NCBI GenBank assembly: GCA_919902995.1
Contig: CAKKSD010000012.1
Coordinates: forward strand, 1 to 32,968
Length of the DNA stretch: 32,968 nucleotides
Reading direction: 5' to 3'
Source: Thermodesulfovibrionia bacterium
Lineage (GTDB): Bacteria > Nitrospirota > Thermodesulfovibrionia > JACRGW01
A model generated the notes under the pieces. It ran no database searches, was not told the origin of the DNA, and saw nothing but the letters and a program-made list of their open reading frames with translations. The position numbers and the translations under genes were made by a program. Below, in pieces: positions 1 to 7,914 of the stretch. Numbering within the stretch: the first letter of the stretch is position 1; each line of letters opens with the position of its first letter.

Positions 1-243
1 TGTATCGCAGTGATTACGAATTAATTTCACTATGCGTATTGGCGCCAGCATATCACCGCCGCTTGTGTATAAGAACAAACTTATCTTCTTTGCTTTGCCA
101 ATTTTCTCAAGATGCCTACTTAACAGTGGGACAACATCACCTGCAATCCTCGTAGCAAAAGGCTGCCTATCGCCAGTTATATATGTAATAAGTCGAGAGT
201 CCTGCTCTTTTTCTAATTGTTGAATGAGGTCTTTTTTACCCAT
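1..243 (-). CDS. ClpP-like serine protease, SDH_sah family (partial, runs off left edge)
   Basis: This reading frame is absent from the ORF track because it has no stop inside the window. Reading leftward from ATG at 243 gives 81 codons beginning MGKKDLIQQLEKEQDSR, with ATRIAGDVVPLL and LFLYTSGGDMLAP further on. The small-residue YTSGGD segment after a hydrophobic strand resembles the glycine-rich oxyanion-loop strand of ClpP/SppA-fold proteases, and the order of elements recalls the SDH_sah (serine dehydrogenase proteinase) family. The catalytic Ser and His would lie beyond the edge, so activity cannot be judged. It lies 47 bp downstream of the methyltransferase gene on the same strand and has its own promoter-like sequence. 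Such proteases occur beside restriction and defence genes, so membership in the same island is inferred. A relative within the S49/ClpP clan is the main alternative. Confidence 0.72.
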   Translation of the reverse strand, partial: MGKKDLIQQLEKEQDSRLITYITGDRQPFATRIAGDVVPLLSRHLEKIGKAKKISLFLYTSGGDMLAPIRIVKLIRNHCDT

Positions 244-254
244 GATCTGATGCA

Positions 255-283
255 AGTATAGCAAAAAATATTCTTTTCAGCAA
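255..283 (-). promoter_or_regulatory. Putative sigma70 promoter for the SDH_sah protease gene
   Basis: On the minus strand TTGCTG (283-278) is followed after 17 nt by TATACT (260-255). The -10 box ends only 11 nt before the ATG at 243, and no Shine-Dalgarno motif lies between, so a transcript would have a leader of a few nucleotides. The -35 match is weak (3/6) and the -10 match good (5/6). Confidence 0.4.
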
Positions 284-290
284 TATTAAT

Positions 291-3200
291 TTATATCTTC
301 TTATTTCTCCCCTCCACAATTGCAATCTCCTCTGGCGTGAGGCCGTAGAGGGCATAGACCATTTTATCAATCTGCTGTTCAAGGGTGGAGGTGTCGGCGT
401 TGGGGTCTTTCTTTTTGGCGGTGAGGATTTGGTCAACGAGGGTGATGAAGGGCTGCTGGGCTGATTCTGGGATTATTTTTATTGGAAATTCAATAACAGT
501 TTCGTATTTTAATGTGAAGGCACCTCCTGCTGTCATAATTCCAATAAAACCAAAATAAAACTCCATCAGCTTGCTATTCATTAAAGCCAAAAGATATTTT
601 ATGGGAATTGTTTTAGAAGTAAGAATATATCCGTTGCTGGGCAAGAAATGATTTTCGTTGTCATAAGCAAATGCCCATTTATCGGCTGTAAGTCCCCATA
701 TAATTTTTTCTTTTTCAAATTCAGGATAATAAGAAGCAGCACATCTTTGAAGAGAATACCATTCATATCTAATTCCTGTTTCCTCTTTATTTCTTTCAGA
801 AAGTTCATTTTTAAATTTCTGTAAGTGTTTATAAAGCGAAGAATATTCGGTTTTCAATTTTTTTTCGGCTTTTTCGGAAGCGCCAGAAATTGAAGCATCA
901 TTATGTAAAGGGAAATGCCAAGGCACAAACAATAAATTCTCATTGTTGCTTTCAAAAATCCACTTCTTAATATTACGACCTTGAAGCAAGGGCTTGATGA
1001 TATCCTTGTTTGCTTTATCTTCTTTGATTAGTTCTTTTCTTTTTTCATCATCAATAATAAAAGCAGAGTTATAGCCAGTGGTAACACCTCTATAAATATT
1101 TATTGTTCCCATTTCGCTCATTCGAACAGACCCTGCTTCAATTTTCTCTTTCAAGGAAAGATTAGTCTCATTGTCCAATTGCCAAATTTTCTCGCTAAGA
1201 TTACTTTGTTTCAAAAAGAATCGGTTTCTATCAACAAACGCGTTTAAATCGGGAAAATCTACCAAAATATCATTGACATAAACTATTTTGACTTTATTGT
1301 CTAAGTTTTTGTTTTTTGAAATAACAACAATACAACTGGCAACTAATGCTTCAAAAACATGGACATCAGTGAAATCAATAATTTCATTGATATTAAAAGT
1401 TGTGAAATATTGTCTCAATTTTTCTCCGTAGCTTGTTTTTATAAACTTGTTTGAAGTGATATAAACAAGTGCTCCATTATCTCTCAAGTTTTTTATTCCT
1501 TTTTCATAGAAATAAACATATAAATCGGCTGTGCCTGAATATGTTGAATAACACTTTTTCAATTCAGAAGATATGCCTTTTAATTTTTTATGTTCAACAT
1601 ACGGCGGGTTTGCAATCACCACATCAAATCCTCCTTTATGATGAAAAACTTCAGAAAAATACACCTCAAAATCAAATTCTTTATGCCCTTTGGTAATCTT
1701 GCCTATCAGTTCATCAATTCTGTTTTTATATTCCTGTTTTTTGGTGGGATTGGTTTCGTTAAAGTAGAGTGGTTTTAGCCGTTCCAGTTCATTAAATAAA
1801 TCACTGTTAAACAAGTTTTTCTCCACGCCTAACAGTGAATTACCACAGACAATCTTATAATCCAGATTCGGCAGGGGCTTGATGTTTTTTATATCATCTT
1901 CATCCACAACAAGCGACAGCCACAAACGGAGCTTGGCGATCTCTACCGCCCCAGGGTCTATGTCCACGCCATAGAGCGATCTTTCTATGCATTCGCGCTT
2001 AAAGTTATAGATGGTTCTGTGCTGGTCTTTAATAAAAGCAGACAGTACATTCCTTGTCTTTACTATCTCTGCCATCATGCCGACAGGAAACGCGCCGCTG
2101 CCTATGGCGGGGTCGCAAACTGCTATGTCCTCAAGCTTATTGTCAATGAGTTCTGCGTTTTGCCTGATGCTTTCAGGGAGTTTGTAAAAATAGGTCTTGG
2201 TCTCTTTCCCTCTTGCTTCAACGGTTGCTTCATTTTCTCCGAGCTGTTCGCCGTATTTGATGAGCATTTCAATGTCCTCGCGAGAGATCTTCTTGACAGA
2301 TTCATCTTCCTTTAATTGTTCTGTCATGCCGGCTTGTCCGGCATCCTTCTTCAAGAAAGATTCCCGACGAGCGGGAATGACTGAAGATGGAAAGTTTTCA
2401 GCCATAACACTATTCATGTCCTCATTTAATGCCGAGTAAAGGTAATATATAAGGCTCTGCTGACACATATAATGCACAATCTCACGCGGTGTGTAGTAGG
2501 TTCCTTTTGATTTGCGGTCTTTTACCTCAAGCAGGTTTTCAAAGACCTTGCCGAGCATCTCAGGGTCAACCGCCACCTCTTTTTCAAGCGGCTCATCTTC
2601 CTTGACTGTGAAGTTGTAACGGTCAAATATGTCCAGGATACCGTTGCCAGTGTCACCTTCCTTTGTCTTAAAAGAATTGGAAAAGAGTTCATTTGGCAGC
2701 AGAATATCTGTTTTCACCCAGTCATAGCCGTTTATAGGGTCAAACAGACCGCCGTTTAAAAAGGGGATTTTGCAGTTGAAGCGGCTGTAATAATAATCGT
2801 CCTGCTTCCGTTCTTCACCAACCCGCAGGGCTTCATAAAAGAGCGGCTCCAGAATGTCATTAAAGAAATTTTTATAATCACTGTGTTTTTTCTTAAAGAG
2901 TTCACGCAAAAAATGTTTTGAGCCTGTTCCCCATTCTGCATCACGGCCTACGCCAAACCAGCCCTTTTTCTGAAGAAAGTAGAGGAAGACTATCTGTCCC
3001 AGCAGCTTCTTTGCAAAGTCAACGGTATTTATGCCTTTGTTCTCAAACTCGGCCTTTATCTTTTTGTCCCCTGAGACAACTTCATCAAGTATTTCCTTTG
3101 TCCATAGAAAAAGGTCGCGATATTTCTCAAAAAACTCTTTGGTGACTTTTTCGATGTTGAAGGCTTCTTCAAGCTCTGCAAGAGCGGGGTCGTGCTCGTC

Positions 3201-3728
3201 ATCGGCAATAATAGGATAAAGTTTGCTTTGAGCGGTGTGGCTGTTTTCGTTTGCACCAACAAGAAAAGACCATCTGCGGGCTGGAGTAAATTCTTCCTTA
3301 ACTTTGACCCTACCGCCTTTCCCTTCTTCAAAGCGGTAGTCCATTTTGACAAGCGAAAAACGCCAGTCCTCTTCATTGGGCGAGACAAACGCCGCAAGTG
3401 CGGCGTCTTTCAGCTCACCGCCCCGGCTGCCATTTAGATACCATGCGACAAAGTTTCTCTGCATGGTGCGGGCTCGTTCAAGGGAAGTCTCTTTCTGGAG
3501 TTTTATGACAAGAATATCAATCCTGTTTTCACCGTCATTGAATTTCCCTATTCGCTCCAGACTGCTGATATATACCTTGTAGGCGTCAGGAATGTATTGC
3601 CCCTGATAAGTAAAGGGGGCTTCTTCAATATGGTTTAAAAGGTCCTTGATAAATCTGGTAAACCTGCTCTTATCAAAAGTATTTTCAAAGGTTTCTTTAA
3701 TGAGATTCCGTGCCTGTTGTTTATCCAT
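291..3728 (-). CDS. Eco57I-type adenine-specific DNA methyltransferase (type IIG-like restriction-modification protein)
   Basis: A large protein of 1,145 residues of the Eco57I/TaqI-like N6-adenine methyltransferase class. In order: an N-terminal region with NRIDILVIKL (around residue 70), which could be a nuclease-like core but is not a firm assignment; the motif X region GTYYTPREIVHYM (near 410); the SAM-binding motif I DPAIGSGAFPVGM (near 540); GVDIDPGAVEIAKLRL; the catalytic NPPY (near 707); and a C-terminal target-recognition-like part ending in a helical LEQQIDKMVYALYGLTPEE. Length fits type IIG or PglX-like enzymes. Residues about 449-468 (SVIPARRESFLKKDAGQAGM) are encoded by a palindromic genomic repeat, not by ancestral gene sequence. 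It follows the NYN gene by 98 bp and precedes the protease gene by 47 bp. Role inferred: modification, possibly restriction, in a defence island. Confidence 0.88.
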   Translation of the reverse strand: MDKQQARNLIKETFENTFDKSRFTRFIKDLLNHIEEAPFTYQGQYIPDAYKVYISSLERIGKFNDGENRIDILVIKLQKETSLERARTMQRNFVAWYLNGSRGGELKDAALAAFVSPNEEDWRFSLVKMDYRFEEGKGGRVKVKEEFTPARRWSFLVGANENSHTAQSKLYPIIADDEHDPALAELEEAFNIEKVTKEFFEKYRDLFLWTKEILDEVVSGDKKIKAEFENKGINTVDFAKKLLGQIVFLYFLQKKGWFGVGRDAEWGTGSKHFLRELFKKKHSDYKNFFNDILEPLFYEALRVGEERKQDDYYYSRFNCKIPFLNGGLFDPINGYDWVKTDILLPNELFSNSFKTKEGDTGNGILDIFDRYNFTVKEDEPLEKEVAVDPEMLGKVFENLLEVKDRKSKGTYYTPREIVHYMCQQSLIYYLYSALNEDMNSVMAENFPSSVIPARRESFLKKDAGQAGMTEQLKEDESVKKISREDIEMLIKYGEQLGENEATVEARGKETKTYFYKLPESIRQNAELIDNKLEDIAVCDPAIGSGAFPVGMMAEIVKTRNVLSAFIKDQHRTIYNFKRECIERSLYGVDIDPGAVEIAKLRLWLSLVVDEDDIKNIKPLPNLDYKIVCGNSLLGVEKNLFNSDLFNELERLKPLYFNETNPTKKQEYKNRIDELIGKITKGHKEFDFEVYFSEVFHHKGGFDVVIANPPYVEHKKLKGISSELKKCYSTYSGTADLYVYFYEKGIKNLRDNGALVYITSNKFIKTSYGEKLRQYFTTFNINEIIDFTDVHVFEALVASCIVVISKNKNLDNKVKIVYVNDILVDFPDLNAFVDRNRFFLKQSNLSEKIWQLDNETNLSLKEKIEAGSVRMSEMGTINIYRGVTTGYNSAFIIDDEKRKELIKEDKANKDIIKPLLQGRNIKKWIFESNNENLLFVPWHFPLHNDASISGASEKAEKKLKTEYSSLYKHLQKFKNELSERNKEETGIRYEWYSLQRCAASYYPEFEKEKIIWGLTADKWAFAYDNENHFLPSNGYILTSKTIPIKYLLALMNSKLMEFYFGFIGIMTAGGAFTLKYETVIEFPIKIIPESAQQPFITLVDQILTAKKKDPNADTSTLEQQIDKMVYALYGLTPEEIAIVEGRNKKI
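2323..2381. repeat. Palindromic repeat (GTCAT-ended, MITE/REP-like) inside the methyltransferase gene
   Basis: A 59-bp element with ends GTCATGCCGG and CGGGAATGAC, i.e. inverted GTCAT termini, and two internal hairpins: GCCGGCTTGTCCGGC and ATTCCCGACGAGCGGGAAT. This layout is typical of dispersed intergenic repeats, yet it lies in an open reading frame and is translated in frame, between motif X and motif I of the methyltransferase. Confidence 0.8.
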
Positions 3729-3737
3729 AAATTTTTA

Positions 3738-3765
3738 TTGACAAGGCGCCTTTTTATGCTATACT
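3738..3765 (+). promoter_or_regulatory. Strong sigma70-like promoter for a candidate small RNA
   Basis: A perfect TTGACA (3738-3743), a 16-nt spacer and TATACT (3760-3765). It points rightward, against the flanking minus-strand genes, and no open reading frame follows. The hairpin-T-tract structure begins about 18 nt downstream, which suits a short non-coding transcript. Confidence 0.6.
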
Positions 3766-3771
3766 AATTTT

Positions 3772-3828
3772 AGAATCACGATAAGAGGCTATCCAAAGGG
3801 TTTCGTCCCGCGGTAATGCCTCTTTTTT
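3772..3828 (+). ncRNA. Candidate small RNA of about 55-60 nt, with built-in terminator
   Basis: Immediately downstream of the near-consensus promoter is a 7-bp stem, AAGAGGC (3783-3789) with GCCTCTT (3818-3824), followed by a T-tract (3823-3828). The 28-nt apical region holds a GGG-TTTCGT-CCC mini-hairpin (3798-3809) and further possible CC/GG pairing (3793-3794 with 3812-3813), so the whole RNA could fold as one interrupted hairpin. The T-tract is good only on the plus strand, so the structure does not serve as a terminator for the minus-strand genes. The RNA would be antisense to the NYN stop codon and the leader of the methyltransferase mRNA. I do not recognise it as a known riboswitch or RNA family. 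Transcription is inferred. Confidence 0.5.
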
Positions 3829-4318
3829 ATTGTCTTTTATATTCCATTTTGCCTCTTAAATCATTCATAAAAACAATATCTTGAGAAAACTTCCTGAGCA
3901 GAGACGAATACCGGTTTCTGTTAGGAATCATTAATTTCAACAACTTATCTTTTCTCTTGAGATAATCGACCAGACAATAAAAGTCGCCGTCTCCCGAAAC
4001 AATGAGGGCTTTGTCGTAATTGGGATATTCTACCATTGTGTGAAGCACTAACTCTGCATCAACGTTACCTTTTGCTTTGCCTTCCGGCAAATTCAAGGTT
4101 GGCTTAAAAACAAGAATATACCCATCTTTTTGTAGCGATGTATATAGGTTCTGGTTCGTATTAATATATCCAATAAAAATAAAGGCCTTGCTGATGCTGT
4201 ATTTATCCTCGAGATATTTTCTAAAACGTCTAAAATCGAGAATCCATCCTTGGTCGCGAATTGCAAGGTTTACATTCTGGCTATCTATAAAAGCATAATT
4301 ATTCTGGTTTTCACTCAT
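3827..4318 (-). CDS. NYN (PIN-like) domain protein, LabA/DUF88 type, putative RNase
   Basis: 163 residues, a single NYN domain. Its acidic signature is visible: FIDSQNVN near the N-terminus, KGNVDAELVLH in the middle and ALIVSGDGDFYCLVDYL toward the C-terminus. These supply the Asp residues expected to bind metal in PIN-fold nucleases, so it is probably catalytically competent, with RNA the likely substrate. Its ATG lies 2 nt after the stop of the helicase gene, implying translational coupling. Its stop codon overlaps the T-tract of the candidate antisense small RNA. NYN proteins of this class are common but rarely characterised; the link to a helicase/methyltransferase pair suggests a defence or RNA-decay role here, which is inference. 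Confidence 0.85.
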   Translation of the reverse strand: MSENQNNYAFIDSQNVNLAIRDQGWILDFRRFRKYLEDKYSISKAFIFIGYINTNQNLYTSLQKDGYILVFKPTLNLPEGKAKGNVDAELVLHTMVEYPNYDKALIVSGDGDFYCLVDYLKRKDKLLKLMIPNRNRYSSLLRKFSQDIVFMNDLRGKMEYKRQ

Positions 4319-4320
4319 AA

Positions 4321-7300
4321 TTATTGTCCGATAAGATACTCCGACAAAATAACCTCTCTTGGTCCAAAGGTCTGTGCCGCGCTTTCTGAAATATGTTCCT
4401 TGAGAAACTCGGAAGGAATATTCTTCTGTAATACTGCCAACAGTTTTAAAGGATTTATGCCGTTTTTTAATTCCTTATTTATTTCTTGGAGTGCTTTCCT
4501 TGCGGTTTGTTTAGGCAAACCTCCTTCTTCAAGCTGTCTTATAACTGTTTTAAGATAAACTTCCTGCTCATCAGTAAATTGCCTGAAATCCCGGATAGCC
4601 TTTAATATTTTCAGTAACTGTACTGCACTTTCCCTACTACCTCCTGCTTTATGTTCGGGCATTTCCTCTGCTGTTGCAAATTCAAAGGCTTTTTTATTTT
4701 TCTCTAATAAATCGTAATAATCTTTACCGAGTATCTCACGCTGAACATTTTCATCTGTCTCTAATATTTTTGCTGATGTCATGAAATCCAGTTCTTCAGG
4801 TTCGCTTTTGCCGACTAAGAAGAATTTCTGTAGCTTCCCTTTGCGGAAATAAGTCAAAAGTCTGTTAAATCCCCCCTTGCCCCCCTTTACTAAAGGGGGG
4901 ATGGGGGGATTACATTTTCGGGCTGTTCTTGCTTTTTTCGGAAGATGCTTAATCTGGACAAACAAATCAGGATTATTATCACGGATATCTCTAATTACCT
5001 GCAGATATTTAAGTTCACTTTCTTCATGTTCATCTTCGCCGGTGATTGTTTTCTTGGAAATCAAACGATTGAATAATTCAAAAGATTCTATAGGCTCACC
5101 CTCTGTTAAAAGACGGGCGTCTGTCCCAAGCATAGTAATAAAAGCGTGAATTTTTGCCTCTGCTGCTTCTCTTAACTTTATCTGGTCATTTGATTGCTTT
5201 GTTGGAAAAAAGTTAAAAGTATATATCTCATCAAAATTCGTATCTACACGATTAACACGCCCCACCCTTTGCATTAAACGTGTCGGATTCCACGGTATGT
5301 CATAATTAATAACAATATTTGAACGGTGAAGGTTCACGCCCTCGGACAAGACCTCTGTTGCAACAAGTATTCTATAATCATCTTTTGGGAAACGCGCCCT
5401 TGCATCAAAATTATCAATTACCTTATCACGAACAATTGCGCTCGATGCGCCAGTAAAGGTAAGAACTTCTTCTGGGAATTTCTTTAGCAGGTTTTTGGAA
5501 AGATACTCGGCGGTCTCTTTTGATTCAGTAAAAACAATTAATTTATTCTTTTTTAATATTGCCCTATGTAAAAGAATATCAATAAATTTCAGGAGTTTTG
5601 GATCACGCTCAATTTGTTCCCATGACTTTTGAATCTCTGACAATATTTTTAAATCATGTTCTAAGTTTTGTTTTAATTCCTTTCCGAAATCCTTTGCTGG
5701 ATATTCCTTTGCCTTATCCTCTTCAATAAGCCTTTGAACTGCTTCATCATCGCCATTTTCAAGAAATTCAAAGATTTTGTTTATGTGCTTTTTGCTAACA
5801 TAAACTCTGCCTTTTTTAAATTCTTCAAGAAATCTTGTATATGAGGCAATAAAACGGTCAATGGTATTCTTGAAGGCATGGAAGCTACTTTCCAGCCGTT
5901 TGACCAAAAGAATTTTCATGAAAGTGCCCATATTCCTTTGTGACTGCAACTCTAACTGGTCTATCGCCTGCTCGCCTATATAAAAAAGCAACGGTGTATA
6001 ACGGGCATATTTGAATTCATGTGCAATCAATTTAATAGTAGTGTTGAATATTCTGTCTTCTTCTTCGTTTAATTCATAGAATACTGGTTCCGGATCATTT
6101 ACTTCAGGAAATTTAAGATTTTGTTCTTTAAGGTCTTCACCATAATATTTTTCAACCTCTGTTCTTGTCCTTCTGACCATTAAATACTTGAGAACATTTT
6201 CCCTGATATCTTTTGCATTTTCCTTAGCAGTTTTAATGTATTTTTCATAATCTTTTTGCCTGTCCAAGTCTTTAATTTTCTTTTCAAGCCTTGAAAAGAA
6301 CGATTTTAAATCGGAGACATTAGGAATAGTGCTTCTTCGTTCTTTCTGGAATAGTTTTAACTGGCTTAGGATATCCCTTGGGGTATTGTTGAGCGGTGTA
6401 GCGGTAACCAGAGCAATCCTTTTGCCCCGACAAATCTGTGCAAGTTTCTCATAGGTTATATTTGTCTCTGTCCTGAAACGATGGGCTTCATCTATAAAAA
6501 TATTCTTATATTTTTCAGTTCCGCGTCTAATCAAATGTTCCAACTTGCCTATTGACTCAAAATCAGCAGGGATTCGGAAGTCAGAAAACACATTAGGCCA
6601 GGAGCCGGGGTTGTTCTTTTCCAATAAAACAGGCGGGGCAATAACTAATGTTCGTCCATCAAGCTGATTGGCAAGCATAGCTGATACATATGTTTTTCCA
6701 AGACCAACTACATCTGATATAAAAACACCGCCATATTCTTCAAGAATCTTTTTTGCATTTAAAACAGCCTGCTCCTGATATTCCAATTTTTTAAAGTCAA
6801 TAGGAACATATTTATAAAAGACTTCATCGGTCTGACTTATCTCGTCTTTGAAGTACTCATACAAAAACTTTAGGTATAGTTGATAAGGTGTGATGGTGTT
6901 ATTTAACCAGGTTTTTGATTGAATGGTTTCATTATACTTATCCTTTATATCAACGGCGTTTACCCAGAGTTCGTTAAATTTCTTAATGGCAAAATCATAA
7001 TCAGTCCTATTTTTAAGTTCAACATTGAACTCCAGATTATCTATTAAGCCAGATTGAGTAAAATTGCTTGAGCCTGTAATAACCCTTCCAATATCCCTGT
7101 CGCCTTCGGTAAAGGTCATTATATAAAGTTTAGCGTGGATATTTTGAGTGGGATATGCCTTTATTTCCAACTTGCCTGTCTTTAACCATTCCAAGAATTT
7201 CAAGACGCCTTCTTCAACATATCTGTTGTCTTCAGAATTTCCCATTTCATGCACAACACCTTCTGAAAACTGTTCTTTTACTTCTGCATGGGAAAATTGT

Positions 7301-7545
7301 AAGTGCTGCTGTTGTGGAGATTGCGCTTGCCGAATAATATCAAAGGCCTGCCTATTGGTACTTATTCCTATAAGAATTCTGATTTTTTGTGTTTTCTCTA
7401 AAGATTTGTAAATCGCATAAAAACCACTTGTGAAAAAATAACCAACCAATACGTCAAATAGTTCAGTGTCTTTGATAAGAACTTTGAATCTGTCTAAAAG
7501 ATTTCTATCGGGTTCGTTAGTGATAAAAGTTAAGTCGGTGTTCAT
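4321..7545 (-). CDS. PLD-like nuclease fused to SNF2/SF2 helicase
   Basis: 1,074 residues. The N-terminal PLD-like domain has the signature IHAKLYIM followed by GSSNFTQSGL (around residues 140-170), a single HKD-type site as in PLDc_2 nucleases. The SF2 helicase follows: Walker A VVGLGKTY (near 280), the DEAH box FIDEAHRF (near 352), motif III VTATPLNNTPRDI (near 380), then TEVLSEGVNLHRS and motif VI QRVGRVNRV (near 760). Helicases of this make-up are found beside DNA methyltransferases in restriction and DISARM-like islands. Residues about 878-892 (PPIPPLVKGGKGGF) are encoded by a palindromic repeat, in a linker after the helicase core. First gene of the minus-strand cluster. I see no clear Shine-Dalgarno at the ATG and no convincing promoter in the 300 bp upstream. 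Confidence 0.88.
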   Translation of the reverse strand: MNTDLTFITNEPDRNLLDRFKVLIKDTELFDVLVGYFFTSGFYAIYKSLEKTQKIRILIGISTNRQAFDIIRQAQSPQQQHLQFSHAEVKEQFSEGVVHEMGNSEDNRYVEEGVLKFLEWLKTGKLEIKAYPTQNIHAKLYIMTFTEGDRDIGRVITGSSNFTQSGLIDNLEFNVELKNRTDYDFAIKKFNELWVNAVDIKDKYNETIQSKTWLNNTITPYQLYLKFLYEYFKDEISQTDEVFYKYVPIDFKKLEYQEQAVLNAKKILEEYGGVFISDVVGLGKTYVSAMLANQLDGRTLVIAPPVLLEKNNPGSWPNVFSDFRIPADFESIGKLEHLIRRGTEKYKNIFIDEAHRFRTETNITYEKLAQICRGKRIALVTATPLNNTPRDILSQLKLFQKERRSTIPNVSDLKSFFSRLEKKIKDLDRQKDYEKYIKTAKENAKDIRENVLKYLMVRRTRTEVEKYYGEDLKEQNLKFPEVNDPEPVFYELNEEEDRIFNTTIKLIAHEFKYARYTPLLFYIGEQAIDQLELQSQRNMGTFMKILLVKRLESSFHAFKNTIDRFIASYTRFLEEFKKGRVYVSKKHINKIFEFLENGDDEAVQRLIEEDKAKEYPAKDFGKELKQNLEHDLKILSEIQKSWEQIERDPKLLKFIDILLHRAILKKNKLIVFTESKETAEYLSKNLLKKFPEEVLTFTGASSAIVRDKVIDNFDARARFPKDDYRILVATEVLSEGVNLHRSNIVINYDIPWNPTRLMQRVGRVNRVDTNFDEIYTFNFFPTKQSNDQIKLREAAEAKIHAFITMLGTDARLLTEGEPIESFELFNRLISKKTITGEDEHEESELKYLQVIRDIRDNNPDLFVQIKHLPKKARTARKCNPPIPPLVKGGKGGFNRLLTYFRKGKLQKFFLVGKSEPEELDFMTSAKILETDENVQREILGKDYYDLLEKNKKAFEFATAEEMPEHKAGGSRESAVQLLKILKAIRDFRQFTDEQEVYLKTVIRQLEEGGLPKQTARKALQEINKELKNGINPLKLLAVLQKNIPSEFLKEHISESAAQTFGPREVILSEYLIGQ
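4868..4911. repeat. GC-rich palindromic repeat inside the helicase gene
   Basis: A near-perfect inverted repeat with arms of 21-22 nt around one central base; the core is CCCCCCTTTACTAAAGGGGGG. A related palindrome (CCCCTTTAGTAAAGGGG core) lies in the RND adaptor gene at 9906-9950, so this is a dispersed family. Here it is translated in frame as a Pro/Gly/Lys-rich stretch. Confidence 0.85.
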
Positions 7546-7856
7546 AACACTGTTATTTTCCCATAAATTTCCTCATTTTTCATGCAAAATATTACTTGGC
7601 TTGAGAAGATGCCTGCTGTTATCCAGACATCCTTTAACGGATTTGGCTGTGTTTTTTTATAGGACATAGCCATTTACTATTGAAACACATTTTATACTAA
7701 AGTAAAGCATTTTCAGCCTAAGATTTCACTGTTGCTCAAGATCAGAGCTTTGCTGAAACTTTCTGAAGGCAGTCGCATCTGCCCCTGCGATTTATCCTCT
7801 TTTATCATACTTTTCCCTATTATACAAGAACTTCCCTTTGAGTTTAAAAATATTTC
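7546..7856. other. Divergent intergenic region between helicase and tetR
   Basis: About 310 bp of AT-rich sequence between the divergent defence and efflux clusters. I find no ORF with coding character, no tRNA-like fold and no strong terminator. A TATAAT on the minus strand (7824-7819) lacks a good -35 box and lies about 270 bp from the helicase start, so the helicase promoter remains unassigned. Confidence 0.5.
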
Positions 7857-7885
7857 TTGACAGGCAATCTTTGTCGGTGTATGTT
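7857..7885 (+). promoter_or_regulatory. Promoter of the tetR efflux operon
   Basis: A perfect TTGACA (7857-7862), a 17-nt spacer and TATGTT (7880-7885). The predicted start is near 7892, about 8 nt before the tetR ATG, so the operon mRNA would be nearly leaderless. No Shine-Dalgarno precedes the ATG, and an in-frame TGA at 7885-7887 excludes any earlier start. Confidence 0.65.
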
Positions 7886-7914
7886 GAACATCAGTTCACA
7901 TGAACAAGCGTTCA
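7885..7914. promoter_or_regulatory. Tandem TetR operator, two TGAAC-N4-GTTCA palindromes
   Basis: Two perfect inverted repeats of identical half-sites, TGAAC-ATCA-GTTCA (7885-7898) and TGAAC-AAGC-GTTCA (7901-7914), spaced 16 bp apart. The first covers the end of the -10 box and the start site. The second covers the start codon. This is the expected position for an autorepressing TetR-family regulator encoded by the first gene; binding is inferred. Confidence 0.7.

Noticed and set aside
2019-2439. Plus-strand ORFs over the methyltransferase gene
   Set aside because: Overlap motif I and the palindromic insert; no independent coding signal.
3783-3828. Hairpin as a terminator of the NYN gene
   Set aside because: The T-tract follows the stem only on the plus strand; on the minus strand only two T follow. 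A near-consensus plus-strand promoter just upstream favours an independent small transcript.
1-7545. Assigning the cluster to BREX or DISARM
   Set aside because: BrxA, BrxB, BrxC, PglZ, BrxL and DrmA/DrmB-like proteins are not seen in the window; only the methyltransferase and helicase are shared in kind.
7819-7847. Minus-strand TATAAT as the helicase promoter
   Set aside because: The -35 position (TTAAAC) matches poorly and the distance to the gene is about 270 bp.
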